In this document: piece after piece, positions 7,577-22,500 of the stretch
Numbering within the stretch: the first letter of the stretch is position 1
Layout of the letters: the number at the start of each line of letters is the position of its first letter
Source of the DNA: an uncultured Acidimicrobiales bacterium
Lineage (GTDB): Bacteria; Actinomycetota; Acidimicrobiia; Acidimicrobiales; Hopanoidiivorantaceae
DNA length: 64,000 nucleotides
Direction: 5' to 3'
NCBI GenBank assembly: GCA_958295755.1
Contig: OY282367.1
Span: forward strand, 578,294 to 642,293
The notes under the pieces: model-generated
The model's input: the letters and a program-made list of their open reading frames with translations, nothing else
Told to the model about the DNA's origin: nothing
Databases searched by the model: none
Program-made: the position numbers and the translations under genes

Positions 7577-10500
7577 CTATTTCGAGCAGATATTGTTGAT
7601 GATGGCAGAGTTTGGAGATCCGGCCGAGGCGGGTTGGACTGTGGGGCTGTTTTGTATTTCGTATCTGAGTGTGTCGGGATTCCAGATGATTTCTACAGGG
7701 GTGGGCGATATTAAACAGAGATAGATGGGGTGAGTTCGGATGATCTTTTTGAGTTCTTTGTAATCGTTGTCAGGATCTGTGGTGTATATGGTTTCTGTTT
7801 GCGGGTGGCAAGGCATCCAGAGATACCAGAGGACTTTTGAGGTATGGTAGTTGGCGATGATCAAGGCTTGTATATTGGTGTTGCAATAGAGAAGAGTGTT
7901 ATCAAGAAGGAAGGTTTCTGCCTCGGGGCGGGTGATGTCATCGGGAGTGCTGATGATGTTCCAGCCTTGTCTGAGTGTGGTGCGTTTGGTGGTGCCGAGG
8001 TTCAAGGCAAGGAGAGTTTCTGTGGTTGGCGTTTCTTGAACTCTAAAGGCAATCAGTGTGCCTTGAGGAATAGTAGAACCCGTTAGCGAGACACGCTTCC
8101 ATAGCTGTTCTAATTGGTTCCATGACCAGATATAGGGATGTGTTGATGGGGTTAGTTGCGCGCTAACTTCAGCAGAGTCGGCACCGCCCTGTTGGACTGT
8201 ATAGAAGTTCCATACGAGAGAAGTGTCACTAGTTGAAGTTGTTGGTGAAAATGCGGATGGAGGTGGCGAAAATGCTGAAGGTGTCTCCTTGATTGGTGGC
8301 TGGTTGGACGGGGTATCGGTTATGTCTATTGAGATGATGCCGTTGTGGGTGTCTCCGCCCGATGAGGTGTAGGGCACGGTGAAGGTCGCGGTGCCGGCAG
8401 AAGTTGTGGCTTTGGATACAACTGAGTAGTTGCAGGTGTTGGCTGTTCTTGTGACTGAGGTGAACTCTGTGGAGACAGATGTGGCATCAGCACAAGAAAT
8501 TGTGTAGCTGCCGTCTGTGGCGTAGCCTCCTGCTGAGACTGCTAGGGTTTCGCCTGCTGCCATAGATAGGTTTGTTGGTGCGGTGTAGGCAATGTTAGAG
8601 ATAGTGACTGTGATCTGAGCGTCTAGGGTCGCGCCTGATGATGAGGTGTAGGGGATGGTGAAGGTGGCTGTGCCGGCAGTAGCAGATGTTTTAGGTGTGA
8701 TTGTGTACTCACAAGGGTTATTTGTAGCGTCGGCGCGAGATACAGATGACAGCTTGGTGTGGAGGCTCTTAGCAACCCCGCAAGAGATCGTATAGCCGCT
8801 GTGGGTGGCGTAGTCTGATGCGTTGATGTCTAGGGTGCTTCCAGATGCCACCTTTAAGCCGGTCGGTGCGGTGTAGGAGATAACTGAGATAGTGATGGAT
8901 ACAATCCCGTTGTGGGTGTCGCCGCCAGATGAGGTGTAGGGCACGGTGAAGGTCGCGGTGCCGGCAGATGCTGTGGCTTTGGCGACAACTGAGTAGTTGC
9001 AGGTGTTGGCTGTTCTTGTGACTGAGGTGAACTCTGTGGAGATGTTTGTGGCGTCAGAGCAAGAAATCGTGAAGGTTCCATCTGTGGCATAGCCGCCTGC
9101 TGAGACTGCTAGGGTTTCGCCTGCTGCCATAGACAGTGTGGGTGCGGTGTAGGCGATGTTGGAGATTGTGACTGTGACCTCGGCGTCTAGGGTCGCTCCA
9201 GAAGAAGAGGTATAGGGAATAGTAAAGGTCGCATCACCAGCAGTCGCGGTGGTTTTAGGGGTGATTGTGTATTCGCAGGGACTATTTGTGGCGTCGGCGC
9301 GAGATACCGATGACAACTTGGTGTGAAGGTTCTTGGCGGCATCGCAGGAGATCGTATAACCAGAATGTGTGGCGTAGCCAGAAGCATTGATATCCAAAGT
9401 GCTGCCTGCTGCGACTTTCAAGCCAGATGGGGCGGTGTAGGAGATGGCGGTGATGGTGATTGAGATGATGCCGTTGTGTGTGTCGCCTCCAGATGAGGTG
9501 TAAGGCACGGTGAAGGTTGCTGCGCCTGCGGTGGCTGTGGCATTGGCGACAACTGAGTAGTTGCAGGTATTGGCTATGCGGGTTACAGATGTGAATTCAG
9601 ATGAGACATTTGTGACGTCAGCACAAGAGATGGTGAAGGTTCCGTCTGTGGCGTAGCTTCCTGCTGATATGGCTAGGGTTTCGCCTGCTGCCATAGACAG
9701 TGTTGGTGCGGTGTAGGCGATGTTAGAGATAGTGACTGTGACCTGGGCGTCTAGGGTCGCGCCAGAAGAGCTGGTGTAGGGGATGGTGAAGGTTGCGTCT
9801 CCGGCGGTGGCAGAAGTTTTGGGTGTGATGGTGTACTCACAAGGGCTGTTGGTGGCGTCGGCGCGAGACACCGAGGACAGTTTGGTATGCAGGCTCTTGG
9901 CGGCCTCGCAGGAGATCGTGTAGCCGGTGTGTGTGGCGTAATCTGATGCGTTGATGTCTAGGTTGCTGCCTGCGACTACCTTGAGATCAGACGGGGCGGT
10001 GTAGCTGATGGCTGTGATGGTGATTGATACACTGCCGTTGTGGGTGTCTCCGCCAGATGAGGTGTATGGCACGGTGAAGGTTGCTGCGCCTGCGGTGGCT
10101 GTGGCTTTGGCGACAACTGAGTAGTTGCAGGTGTTGGTTGTGCGGGTGACTGAGGTGAATTCAGATGAGACACTAGTGGCGTCGGCACAAGAGATGGTGT
10201 AGGTTCCGTCTGTGGCGTAGGTGCCTGCTGATATGGCTAGGGTTTCGCCTGCTGCCATGGAAAGTGTTGGGGCGGTGTAGGCGATGTTGGAGATTATGAC
10301 TGTTATTTGGGCGTCTAGTGTTGCGCCTGAGGATGAGGTGTAGGGGATGGTGAAGGTGGCGTCTCCGGCGGTGGCTGTTGTTTTGGGGGTGATGGTGTAT
10401 TCGCAGGGACTGTTGGTGGAGTCGGCGCGAGACACCGAAGACAACTTGGTGTGGAGGTCTTTGGCTGTCCCGCAGGTGATTGTGTAGCCGGTGTGGGTGG

Positions 10501-13500
10501 CGTAGCCTGATGCGTTGATGTCTAAGGTGCTGCCCGCTGCTACCTTTAAGCCGGTCGGTGCGGTGTAGGAGATAACTGAGATAGTGATGGATACAATCCC
10601 GTTGTGGGTGTCGCCGCCCGATGATGTGTAGGGCACGGTGAAGGTGGCTGTGCCGGCTGAGGCTGTGGCCTTGGCTATGGCGGAGTAGTTGCAGGTGTTG
10701 GCTGTTCGGGTTACAGAGGTGAATTCAGATGAGACATTTGTGGCGTCGGCGCAGGTGATGGTGAAAGTTCCATCGGTGGCGTAGCCTCCTGCTGATATGG
10801 CTAGGGTTTCGCCTGCTGCCATAGAAAGTGTGGGTGCGGTGTAGGCGATATTGGAGATGGTGACTGTTATCTCGGCGTCTAGGGTTGCGCCAGAAGAAGA
10901 AGTATATGGAATAGTAAAGGTCGCGTCACCGGCGGTGGCAGATGCTTTGGGGGTGATTGTGTATTCGCAGGGGTTGTTGGTCGAATCAGCACGGGTGACT
11001 GAGGTGAGTTTGGTGTGGAGGTCCTTAGCGGCCCCGCAGGTGATTGTGTAGCCGGTGTGGGTGGCGTATCCCGAGGCGTTGGTGTCTAGGGTGCTGCCCG
11101 CCACTACCTTCAGACCTGTGGGTGTGGTGTAGTTGATGGCGGTGATGGTGATGGAGATGATGCCGTTGTGGGTGTCGCCGCCCGATGATGTGTATGGCAC
11201 GGTGAAGGTCGCTACGCCTGCGGTGGCTGTGGCTTTGGCGACAACTGAATAGTTGCAAGTGTTAGCTGTTCTTGTGACTGACGTGAACTCTGTGGAGACA
11301 GCTGTGGCGTCTGAGCAAGAAATTGTGAAGGTTCCGTCTGTGGCATAGCCGCCCGCAGTCACGGCTAGGGTTTCGCCAGCTGCCATGGAAAGTGTGGGTG
11401 CGGTGTAGGCAACGTTTGAGATTGTGACAGTGATCTGGGCGTCTAGGGTTGCGCCTGATGATGAGGTGTAGGGGATTGTGAAGGTGGCGTCTCCGGCGGT
11501 GGCAGATGTTTTGGGGGTGATTGTGTATTCGCAGGGGCTGTTCGTGGCGTCGGCGCGAGACACCGAGGACAATTTGGTGTGGAGGCTCTTAGCAGCCCCG
11601 CAGGAGATCGTATAACCAGAATGGGTGGCGTAGCCCGATGCGTTGATGTCTAAAGTGCTGCCCGCCGCTACTTTCAAACCGCTGGGCGCGGTGTATGAGA
11701 TAACTGAGATGGTGATGGATACAATCCCGTTGTGGGTGTCTCCGCCGGTGGAGGTGTAGGGGATGGTGAAGGTGGCTGTGCCTGCTGTGGCTGTGGCTTT
11801 GGCTATGGCGGAGTAGTTGCAGGTGTTGGCTGTGCGGGTAACAGAAGTGAATTCAGATGAGACACTAGTGGCGTCGGCGCAGGTGATTGTGTAGCTGCCG
11901 TCTGTGGCGTAGCTACCGGCTGATATAGCTAGGGTTTCTCCTGCTGCCATAGAAAGTGTGGGTGCGGTGTAGGCGATGTTGGAGATTGTGACTGTTATCT
12001 GGGCGTCTAGTGTTGCGCCTGATGATGAGGTATAGGGGATAGTGAAGGTGGCGTCTCCGGCGGTAGCAGAAGTTTTGGGTGTGATGGTGTACTCACAAGG
12101 GTTGTTGGTCGAATCAGCACGTGTGACTGAGTTGAGTTTGGTGTGGAGGTCTTTGACAGCCCCGCAGGAGATCGTATAACCAGAATGGGTGGCGTAGCCC
12201 GAAGCGTTGATATCTAAAGTGCCACCCGCTACTACCTTCAGACCAGATGGTGCGGTGTATGAGATGGCTGTGATGGTGATGGAGATAACGCCGTTGTGGG
12301 TGTCTCCTCCAGATGAGGTGTAGGGGATGGTGAAGGTGGCTGCGCCGGCTGAAGCTGTGGCTTTGGCTACAACGGAATAATTGCAGGTGTTGGCTGTGCG
12401 GGTAACAGAATTGAATTCTGTGGAGATGTTGGTGGCATCGGCACAGGTTATGGTGAAGCTACCGTCAGTGGCATAGCCGCTTGCTGATATGGCTAGGGTT
12501 TCACCCGCTGCCATAGACAAACTTGACGGGGCGGTGTAGGCAATGTTTGAGATTGTGATTGTGACATGGGCGTCTAGTGTTGCGCCTGATGATGAGGTGT
12601 AGGGGATGGTGAAGGTTGCAGCACCGGCGGTGGCAGATGTTTTGGGTGTGATTGTGTATTCGCAGGGGCTGTTCGTGGCGTCGGCGCGAGACACCGAAGA
12701 CAACTTGGTGTGAATGCTCTTAGCAGCCCCGCATGAGATGGTGTAGCTGGTGTGTGTGGCGTAGTCTGATGCGTTGATGTCTAGGGTGCTGCCTGCTACT
12801 ACCTTTAAGCCGGTCGGGGCGGTGTATGAGATGGCTGTGATGGTGATTGAGATGATGCCGTTGTGGGTGTCACCGCCGGTGGAGGTGTATGGCACGGTGA
12901 AGGTGGCTGCGCCGGCTGAGGCTGTAGCTTTGGCTATGGCGGAGTAGTTGCAGGTGTTAGCTGTTCTTGTGACTGAGGTGAATTCTGTGGAGATGTTTGT
13001 GGCGTCTGAGCAAGAAATCGTGAAGGTTCCGTCAGTGGCATGGCCCCCAGCCGACACCGCTAGGGTTTCCCCTGCTGCCATAGACAAGGTGGGTGCGGTG
13101 TAGGCAATGTTGGAGATTGTGATTGTGACCTCGGCGTCTAGTGTTGCGCCAGAAGAAGATGTATAGGGGATCGTGAAGGTTGCGTCACCTGCTATGGCTG
13201 TCGTTTTGGGTGTGATTGTGTACTCACAGGGACTATTTGTGGCGTCGGCGCGGGTGACTGAGGTGAGTTTGGTGTGGAGGTTCTTGGCGGCCTCACAGGT
13301 GATTGTGTAGCCAGAATGGGTGGCGTAGTCTGAGGCGTTGATGTCTAGGGTGCTGCCCGCCACTACCTTGAGACCTGTGGGCGCGGTGTAGTTGATGGCT
13401 GTGATGGTGATGGAGATGATGCCGTTGTGGGTGTCTCCGCCAGATGAGGTGTAGGGGATGGTGAAGGTTGCTGCGCCTGCGGTGGCTGTGGCTTTGGCGA

Positions 13501-16500
13501 CAACTGAGTAGTTGCAGGTGTTGGCTGTGCGGGTAACTGAGGTGAATTCTGTGGAGATATTGGTGGCGTCGGCGCAGGAGATGGTGAAGATTCCGTCTGT
13601 GGCATAACCGCCAGCCGACACCGCTAGGGTTTCGCCTGCCGCCATAGACAAAGTGGGCGCGGTATAGGCGATGTTTGAGATAGTGACAGTGACCTCAGCG
13701 TCTAGGGTCGCGCCTGATGATGAGGTGTAGGTGATGGTGAAGGTGGCTGTGCCTGCGGTGGCAGATGTTTTGGGGGTGATTGTGTATTCGCAGGGGCTGT
13801 TCGTGGCGTCGGCGCGGGTGACTGAGGTGAGTTTGGTGTGAAGGTTCTTAGCAGCCCCGCAAGAGATCGTGTAGCCGCTATGGGTGGCGTAGTCTGAGGC
13901 GTTGATATCTAGTGTGCTACCTGCTACGACTTTCAAGCCTGTTGGGGCGGTGTAGGAGATGGCTGTGATGGTGATTGAGATAACACCGTTGTGGGTGTCT
14001 CCGCCAGATGAGGTGTAGGGGATGGTGAAGGTTGCTGCACCTGCTGAAGCTGTGGCTTTGGCGACAACTGAGTAGTTGCAGGTGTTAGCTGTTCTTGTGA
14101 CAGAGGTGAACTCCGTGGAGACTGATGTGGCGTCAGCGCAGGTGATGGTGAAGGTTCCGTCAGTGGCATACCCCCCAGCAGATACAGCCAGTGTTTCGCC
14201 TGCTGCCATAGACAAGGTGGGTGCGGTGTAGGCGATGTTTGAGATTGTGACTGTGACTTCGGCGTCTAGTGTCGCGCCTGATGATGAGGTGTATGGGATG
14301 GTGAAGGTTGCAGCACCGGCGGTGGCGGTGGTTTTGGGTGTGATGGTGTACTCGCAGGGGCTGTCTGTGGCGTCAGCGCGAGATACCGATAACAACTTGG
14401 TGTGGAGGCTCTTGGCAGCTCCGCAAGTGATTGTGTAGCCGCTGTGTGTGGCGTATCTCGATGCGTTGATATCCAAAGTGCTACCTGCGACCACCTTCAA
14501 ACCAGACGGTGCGGTGTAGGAGATAGCTGAGATAGTGATGGATACAATCCCGTTGTGGGTGTCGCCGCCAGATGAGGTGTAGGGGATGGTGAAGGTTGCT
14601 GTGCCTGCTGTGGCTGTGGCTTTGGCGACAACGGAGTAGTTGCAGGTGTTGGCTGTGCGGGTAACAGAGGTGAATTCTGTGGAGACTGATGTGGCATCAG
14701 CGCAGGTGATGGTGAAGGTTCCGTCTGTGGCGTAGCCTCCTGCTGTCACGGCTAGGTTTTCGCCTGCTGCCATAGAAAGTGTTGGTGCGGTGTAGGCGAT
14801 GTTTGAGATTGTGACTGTTACTTGGGCGTCTAGTGTCGCGCCTGATGATGAGGTGTATGGGATGGTGAAGGTGGCGTCTCCGGCTGTGGCAGATGTCTTA
14901 GGTGTGATTGTGTATTCGCAGGGGCTGTTCGTGGCGTCGGCGCGAGATACAGATGACAGCTTGGTATGGAGGCTCTTAGCGGCCCCGCAGGAGATCGTGT
15001 AGCCGGTGTGGGTGGCGTAGCCTGATGCGTTTATGTCTAGGGTGCTGCCTGCTGCTACCTTTAAGCCGGTCGGGGCGGTGTAGTTGATGGCTGTGATGGT
15101 GATGGAGATGATGCCGTTGTGGGTGTCTCCGCCAGATGAGGTGTAGGGGATGGTGAAGGTTGCTGCGCCTGCAGTGGCTGTGGCTTTGGCGACAACTGAG
15201 TAGTTGCAGGTGTTGGCTGTGCGGGTAACAGAGGTGAATTCAGATGAGACTGATGTGGCGTCGGCGCAGGTGATGGTGAAGGTTCCATCTGCGGCGTAGC
15301 CGCCTGCTGAGACTGCTAGGGTTTCGCCTGCTGCCATAGAAAGTGTTGAGGCGGTGTAGGCAATGTTAGAGATTGTGACTATGATCTCGGCGTCTAGGGT
15401 TGCGCCTGATGATGAGGTGTAGGGGATGGTGAAGGTGGTGGTGCCGGCGGTGGCTGTGGTTTTGGGGGTGATTGTGTATTCGCAGGGGCTGTTCGTGGCG
15501 TCGGCGCGAGACACAGATGATAGCTTGGTGTGGAGGTTCTTGGCGGCATCGCAGGAGATCGTGTAGCCGGTGTGGGTGGCGTAGCCTGATGCGTTTATGT
15601 CTAGGGTGCTGCCTGCTGCTACCTTTAAGCCGGTCGGGGCGGTGTAGTTGATGGCTGTGATGGTGATGGAGATGATGCCGTTGTGGGTGTCTCCGCCAGA
15701 TGAGGTGTAGGGCACGGTGAAGGTAGCAGTGCCGGCTGAGGCTGTGGCTTTAGCCACGACAGAGTAGTTGCAGGTGTTGGCTGTGCGGGTTACTGAGGTG
15801 AATTCTGTGGAGACTGATGTGGCGTCGGCGCAGGTGATGGTGAAAGTTCCATCTGTGGCGTAGCTTCCTGCTGAGACGGCTAGTGTTTCACCCGCTGCCA
15901 TAGACAGGGTGGGTGCGGTGTAGGCAATGTTGGAGATTGTGACTGTTATCTCGGCGTCTAGGGTTGCGCCTGAAGATGAGGTATATGGGATGGTGAAAGT
16001 CGCATCACCGGCGGTGGCGGTGGTTTTGGGTGTGATGGTGTACTCACAAGGGCTGTTCGTAGCGTCGGCGCGAGACACGCTGTTGAGTTTGGTATGGAGG
16101 CTCTTAGCAGTCCCACAAGAGATCGTATAACCGGAATGTGTGACATAGCCTGAAGCGTTGATGTCCAAAGTGCTGCCTGCTGCGACTTTCAAGCCAGATG
16201 GTGCGGTGTAGCTGATAACTGAGATGGTTATGGAGATAACTCCATTGTGGGTGTCGCCGCCGGTGGAGGTGTAGGGCACGGTGAAGGTTGCTGCGCCGGC
16301 AGAAGCTGTGGCTTTGGCGACAACTGAGTAGTTGCAGGTGTTGGCTGTTCTTGTTACAGAGGTGAATTCTGTGGAGACAGATGTGGCATCAGCGCAAGAA
16401 ATTGTGAAGGTACCATCTGTGGCGTAGCCGCCAGCCGACACCGTTAGGGTTTCGCCTGCTGCCATAGAAAGTGTTGAGGCGGTGTAGGCAATGTTAGAGA

Positions 16501-19500
16501 TTGTGACTATGATCTCGGCGTCTAGGGTTGCGCCTGATGATGAGGTGTAGGGGATGGTGAAGGTGGTGGTGCCGGCGGTGGCTGTGGTTTTGGGGGTGAT
16601 TGTGTATTCGCAGGGGCTATTCGTGGCGTCGGCGCGAGACACAGATGATAGCTTGGTGTGGAGGTCTTTGGCAGCCCCGCAGGAGATCGTATAACCAGAA
16701 TGTGTGGCGTAGCCCGATGCGTTTATGTCTAGGGTGCTACCCGCAGCGACTTTCAAATCGGTCGGGGCGGTGTATGAGATGGCGGTGATGGTGATTGAGA
16801 TGATGCCGTTGTGGGTGTCTCCGCCCGAAGATGTGTAGGGCACAGTGAAGCTGGCTGCGCCTGTGGCGGCTGTGGCTTTGGCTATGGCGGAGTAGTTGCA
16901 GGTATTGGCTGTTCTTGTGACTGAGGTGAATTCAGATGAGATATTTGTGGCGTCGGCGCAGGTGATGGTGTAGCTGCCGTCTGTGGCGTAGGTGCCTGCT
17001 GATATGGCTTGGGTTTCGCCTGCCGCCATAGACAAAGTGGGCGCGGTGTAGGCAATGTTGGAGATTGTGACTGTTATCTGGGCGTCTAGTGTTGCGCCTG
17101 AGGATGAGGTGTAGGGGATGGTGAATGTGGCATCACCGGCGGTAGCTGTGGCTTTGGGGGTGATGGTGTACTCACAAGGGCTGTTCGTGGCGTCAGCGCG
17201 AGACACCGAAGACAGCTTGGTGTGAAGGTCCTTGGCAGCCCCGCAGGTGATGGTGTAGCCGGTATGTGTGGTGTAGTCTGAGGCGTTTATGTCTAGGGTG
17301 CTACCCGCTGCTACCTTCAGACCTGTGGGGGCGGTGTATGAGATGGCGGTGATGGTGATTGAGATGATGCCGTTGTGGGTGTCGCCTCCGGTGGAGGTGT
17401 AGGGGATGGTGAAGGTTGCTGCGTCTGCAGAAGCAGTAGCTTTGGCGACAACTGAGTAGTTGCAGGTGTTAGCTGTGCGGGTTACAGATGTGAATTCAGA
17501 TGAGACACTAGTGGCGTCGGCGCAGGTGATGGTGAAGGTTCCGTCTGTGGCGTAGCTACTTGCTGATATGGCTAGGGTTTCGCCTGCTGCCATAGAAAGT
17601 GTTGGGGCGGTGTAGGCGATGTTGGAGATTGTGACTGTTATCTGGGCGTCTAGTGTTGCGCCTGAGGATGAGGTGTAGGGGATGGTGAATGTGGCATCAC
17701 CGGCGGTGGCGGTGGTTTTGGGGGTGATTGTGTATTCGCAGGGGCTGTTGGTGGCGTCGGCGCGAGATACAGATGACAGCTTGGTGTGGAGGTCTTTGGC
17801 TGTGCCGCAGGTGATTGTGTAGCCGGTGTGGGTGGCATATCCTGATGCGTTTATATCTAGTGTGCTTCCAGATGCGACTTTCAAGCCTGTGGGGGCGGTG
17901 TATGAGATGGCGGTGATGGTGATTGAGATGATGCCGTTGTGGGTGTCGCCTCCGGTGGAGGTGTAGGGGATGGTGAAGGTGGCTGCGCCTGCTGTGGCTT
18001 TGGCTTTGGCTATAACTGAGTAGTTGCAGGTGTTAGCTGTTCTGGTGACAGAGGTGAATTCAGATGAGACTGATGTGGCGTCAGCACAAGAAATTGTGTA
18101 GCTGCCGTCTGTGGCGTAGCCTCCTGCTGATATGGCTAGGGTTTCTCCTGCTGCCATAGAAAGTGTGGGCGCGGTGTAGGCAATGTTAGAGATAGTGACT
18201 GTAACCTCGGCGTCTAGAGTCGCGCCAGAAGAGCTGGTGTAGGGGATCGTGAATGTGGCATCACCGGCGGTGGCAGATGCCTTAGGGGTGATTGTGTACT
18301 CACAAGGGTTGTTGGTCGAATCAGCACGAGTGACTGAGGTGAGTTTGGTGTGGAGGTCTTTGGCTGTGCCGCATGAGATCGTATAACCAGAATGTGTGGT
18401 GTAGCCTGAGGCGTTGATATCTAGGGTGCTACCTGCTGTTACTTTCAAGCCTGTGGGGGCGGTGTAGCTGATAGTTGAGATGGTGATGGAGATAATGCCG
18501 TTGTGGGTGTCTCCGCCAGATGAGGTGTAGGGCACAGTGAAGGTCGCTGCACCAGCAGAAGCACTAGCTTTGGCAACAACAGAGTAGTTACAGGTATTGG
18601 CTGTGCGGGTGACTGAGGTGAATTCTGTGGAGATGTTTGTGGCGTCGGCGCAGGTGATGCTGAAGCTGCCGTCTGTGGCATAGCCCCCAGCAGAGACAGC
18701 CAAGGTTTCGCCTGCTGCCATAGAAAGTGTTGGGGCGGTATAGGCAATGTTAGAGATGGTGACTGTGAACACAGCATCTAGGGTCGCGCCCGAAGAAGAT
18801 GTGTAGGGGATAATGAAAGTGGCATCACCGGCAGTAACAGAGGCTTTGGCGGTGATGGTGTATTCACAAGGACTATTTGCTGCGTCAGCGCGAGACACCG
18901 AAGACAGCTTGGTATGAAGGCTTTTGGCTGTGCCACAGGTGATGGTGTAGGCAGAATGGGAGGCGAAGTCCGATGCGTTTATGTCTAGGGTGCTGCCCGC
19001 TACGACTTTCAGATCGGTCGGTGGGATGTAGGAGATGACTGAGATGGTGATAGAGACAACACCGTTATGTGTGTCGCCCCCGCTAGAGGTATAAGGCACA
19101 GTGAAACTAGCTGAACCAGAAGATGCTGTAGCTTCGGCAACAACAGAGTAGTTACACGAGTTAGCTGTGCGGGTAACAGAAGTGAATTCAGATGAGACAC
19201 TAGTGGCATCGGCACAGGTGATAGTGAAGTTGTCGTCAGTTGCATAGCCGCCTGCAGATACAGCTAGAGTTCCTCCTGGTGTTATATACAGATCTGTGGG
19301 GGCGGTGTAGGCGATGTTCGAGATGGTGACTGTGACCACAGCGTCAAGTGTCGCGCCAGAGGAAGAGGTATAGGGGATAATGAAAGTGGCATCACCAGCA
19401 GTAGCAGAAGCTTTAGCGATGATGGTGTATTCGCAAGGACTATTTGCTGCGTCAGCACGAGATACCGAAGACAGTTTGGTGTGGATACTCTTAGCAGCCC

Positions 19501-22500
19501 CGCAAGAGACCGTATAACCAGTGTGAGTGGCGTAGTCTGATGCGTTTATGTTTAGAGTGTTGCCCGCTACTACCTTTAACCCAGTCGGGGCGGTGTAGGA
19601 AATGGTTGTGATGGTGACAGATACAACCCCGTTGTGAGTGTCGCCTCCCGTTGAGGTATATGGCACGGTGAAACTAGCTGAGCCAGAAGAAGCTGTGGCT
19701 TTGGCTACAACAGAATAGTTGCACGAGTTAGCTGTACGGGTTACAGAAGTGAACTCAGATGAGATACCTGTGGCGTCCGCACAAGAAATCGTGTAACTCC
19801 CATCAGTGGCATACCCCCCAGCAGATACAGCCAGTGTTTCGCCTGCCGCCATAGACAAGGTGGGCGCGGTGTAGGCAATGTTTGAGATAGTGACTGTGAT
19901 TTGTGCATCTAGGATTGCTCCTGAAGATGAGGTGTAGGGGACAGTAAAGGTGGCAGAACCAGCAGTCGCAGACGCTTTGGCGGTGATGATGTATTCGCAG
20001 GAGTTGGCGGTTGGTATCCCCGGGGGGTTACCCTCGCCCGTTTTCGTGCCAGACGCCACTTGGGTAACTGAGGAGAGTTTGGTGTGGATGTCCTTAGCTG
20101 TGCCGCAGGTGATTGTGTGGCCAGGGTGTGTGGCATAGGTTACGGCATCTATATCTAGGGTGCTACCCGCAACTACCTTCAGACCAGATGGTGCGGTGTA
20201 ACTGATAACTGAGATGGTGATAGAGATAATACCGTTGTGGGTGTCGCCTCCTGAAGAGGTGTAGGGCACGGTAAAACTAGCTGCGCCAGACGAAGCATCA
20301 GCTTTGGTGATAACAGAGTACCAGCAGCTATTGTGTGTGCGTGAGACTGAAGTGAATTCAGAAGAGATATCAGTGGCGTCCGCACAAGAAATAGTGAAGC
20401 TCCCATCAGACGCGTAGTTCCCAGCTAGCACAGCTAGGGTTTCTCCTGCTGTCATAGACAAGATGGGGGCGGTGTAGGCGATGTTAGAGATTGTGACTGT
20501 TATCTCGGCGTCTAAGGTCGCGCCTGATGATGAGGTGTAGGGGATAGTGAAGGTGGCATCACCGGCAGTAGCAGATGCTTTGGGGGTGATGGAGTAGTTG
20601 CATGTGTTGGCTGTACGGGTGACTGAGGTGAGTTTGGTGTGGAGGTCTTTGGCTGTGCCGCATGAGATGGTGTAGCCAGAATGTGTGGCGTAGCTACCAG
20701 CGTTGATGCTCAAAGTGCTGCCAGCGACTACCTTCAAACCGGTCGGGGCGGTATAGCTGATAGTTGAGATGGTGATGGATACAATCCCGTTGTGGGTGTC
20801 GCCGCCGGTGGATGTATAGGGCACAGTGAAGCTAGCTGAGCCAGAAGAAGCAGTGGCTTTAGCCACGACAGAATAGTTGCAGGTATTGGCTGTGCGAGTG
20901 ACTGAGGTGAATTCAGTTGAAATACCAGTGGCGTCAGCACAAGAAATAGTGAAGCTACCGTCAGTTGCATAGCCTCCAGCCGACACTGCCAGTGTCTCTC
21001 CTGCTGCCATAGACAAGCCAGAAGGTGCTGTAAATGAAATGTTGGAAATCTCAAGTGAAATCGTACCGTTGTGGGTATCGCCGCCGCTGGAGGTATAAGG
21101 GACGGTGAAAGTAGCCGTGCCGGCAGTAGCAGAGGCTTTGGCGGTGATGGCATAGGAGCAGTCAGTGCGAGCAGTGATGGTGATTTTGTCGGAGACAGAT
21201 GTGGCGTCGGAGCAGGAGATAGTAAAACTGCCATCTGAAGCATAGCTGGAGGCATCTACGGTGATGGAATTGCCAGCTACGACTTTTAAACCTGTCGGTT
21301 CAGTAAACGTTATGTCTGAAATATTGATGGAGATTGTGCCATAATGAGTGTCGCCTCCGGAGGAAGAGTAAAGGATAGTGAATGAAACTGTGCCTGTTGC
21401 TGAGGTTTTGGTGTCGGCTGCATAGGAGCATGAGTTGGGAGTTCGAGTAACCGAAGAAAACCCTGCAGATATCCTTGTGGCTTCTGAACAGGTGATAGTA
21501 TAAGTTCCGTCTGATGTATACTCAGAAGCATCAATTGTTATAGAACTACCCTTAACAACTTTCAGATCTGTAGGGGCTGTAAATTTGATGTCTGAGACAG
21601 CTTGGCAGGCGATGGGGTCGTATCCTAAGTGTATGGGGTAGTTTTGTAGTGTGATTCCTGTGCGTAGTTGTGTGGGGATTGCTCCTGTGAGGTAGTTGTT
21701 GCAGATTGAGAGGTTTGTGAGTTTGCCTGTTGGTGGGGCGAGGTTGTTTAGTTGTGTTGGGATGCTACCGGTGAGTTGGTTGCGCTGTAGGTTTAGGGTT
21801 CTGATCTGGGTGAGACTGCCGAGTTCTGCTGGGATGCTACCGGTGAGTTGGTTGCGCTGTAGGTTTAGGGTTCTGATCTGGGTGAGACTGCCGAGTTGTG
21901 TGGGTATGTTGCCTGATAGTTGGTTGTTACTTAGATCGAGAGTTTCAGTTGTGGTCATGTTGCCGAGTTGTGTGGGTATGTTGCCTGTGAGTTGGTTGCT
22001 GGATAGATATAGGTTTGCTATTTTTGGCAGATTGCCTAGCTCGGTGGGTATATTGCCGGTGAGTTGATTGGCGGACAGATCTAGTGTGGTTGCTTCAGAC
22101 AGGTTGCCTAGTTGTGTGGGGATGTTACCTGTGAGCTGATTGCTGCTGATGTAGATTTTGGTGGCTTTTGTGAGATTGCCTAGCTCAGATGGGATGTTGC
22201 CTGTGAGTAGGTTGTTGCTGAGATCTAAGGTGGTGAGGTTAGTGAGGTTGCCTAGTTGTGTGGGTATGTTTCCGGTGAGTTTGTTGAGTAAGAGTTCAAG
22301 AGTTGTGAGGTTGGTGAGGTTGCCTAGTTGTGTTGGTATGGTTCCAGTCAGGTTATTTCGTTTCAGGATAAGGTTTGTGAGGGCTGTGATGTCTCCTAGT
22401 CGAGTAGGAATAGTGCCTTCTATCTTCAGAGCAGTCTCAGAGCTTCCTTGTAGGTTTAGCGATTTTACTCTGTTGTTGGTTACGGTTATTCCGTTCCAGT

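Noticed and set aside
8800-21300. Many open frames on both strands inside the giant gene
   Set aside because: They recur with the 564-bp period and are shadows of the repeats; their Pro/Ser/His-rich products follow from frame-shifted reading of Thr/Ser/Ala codons.
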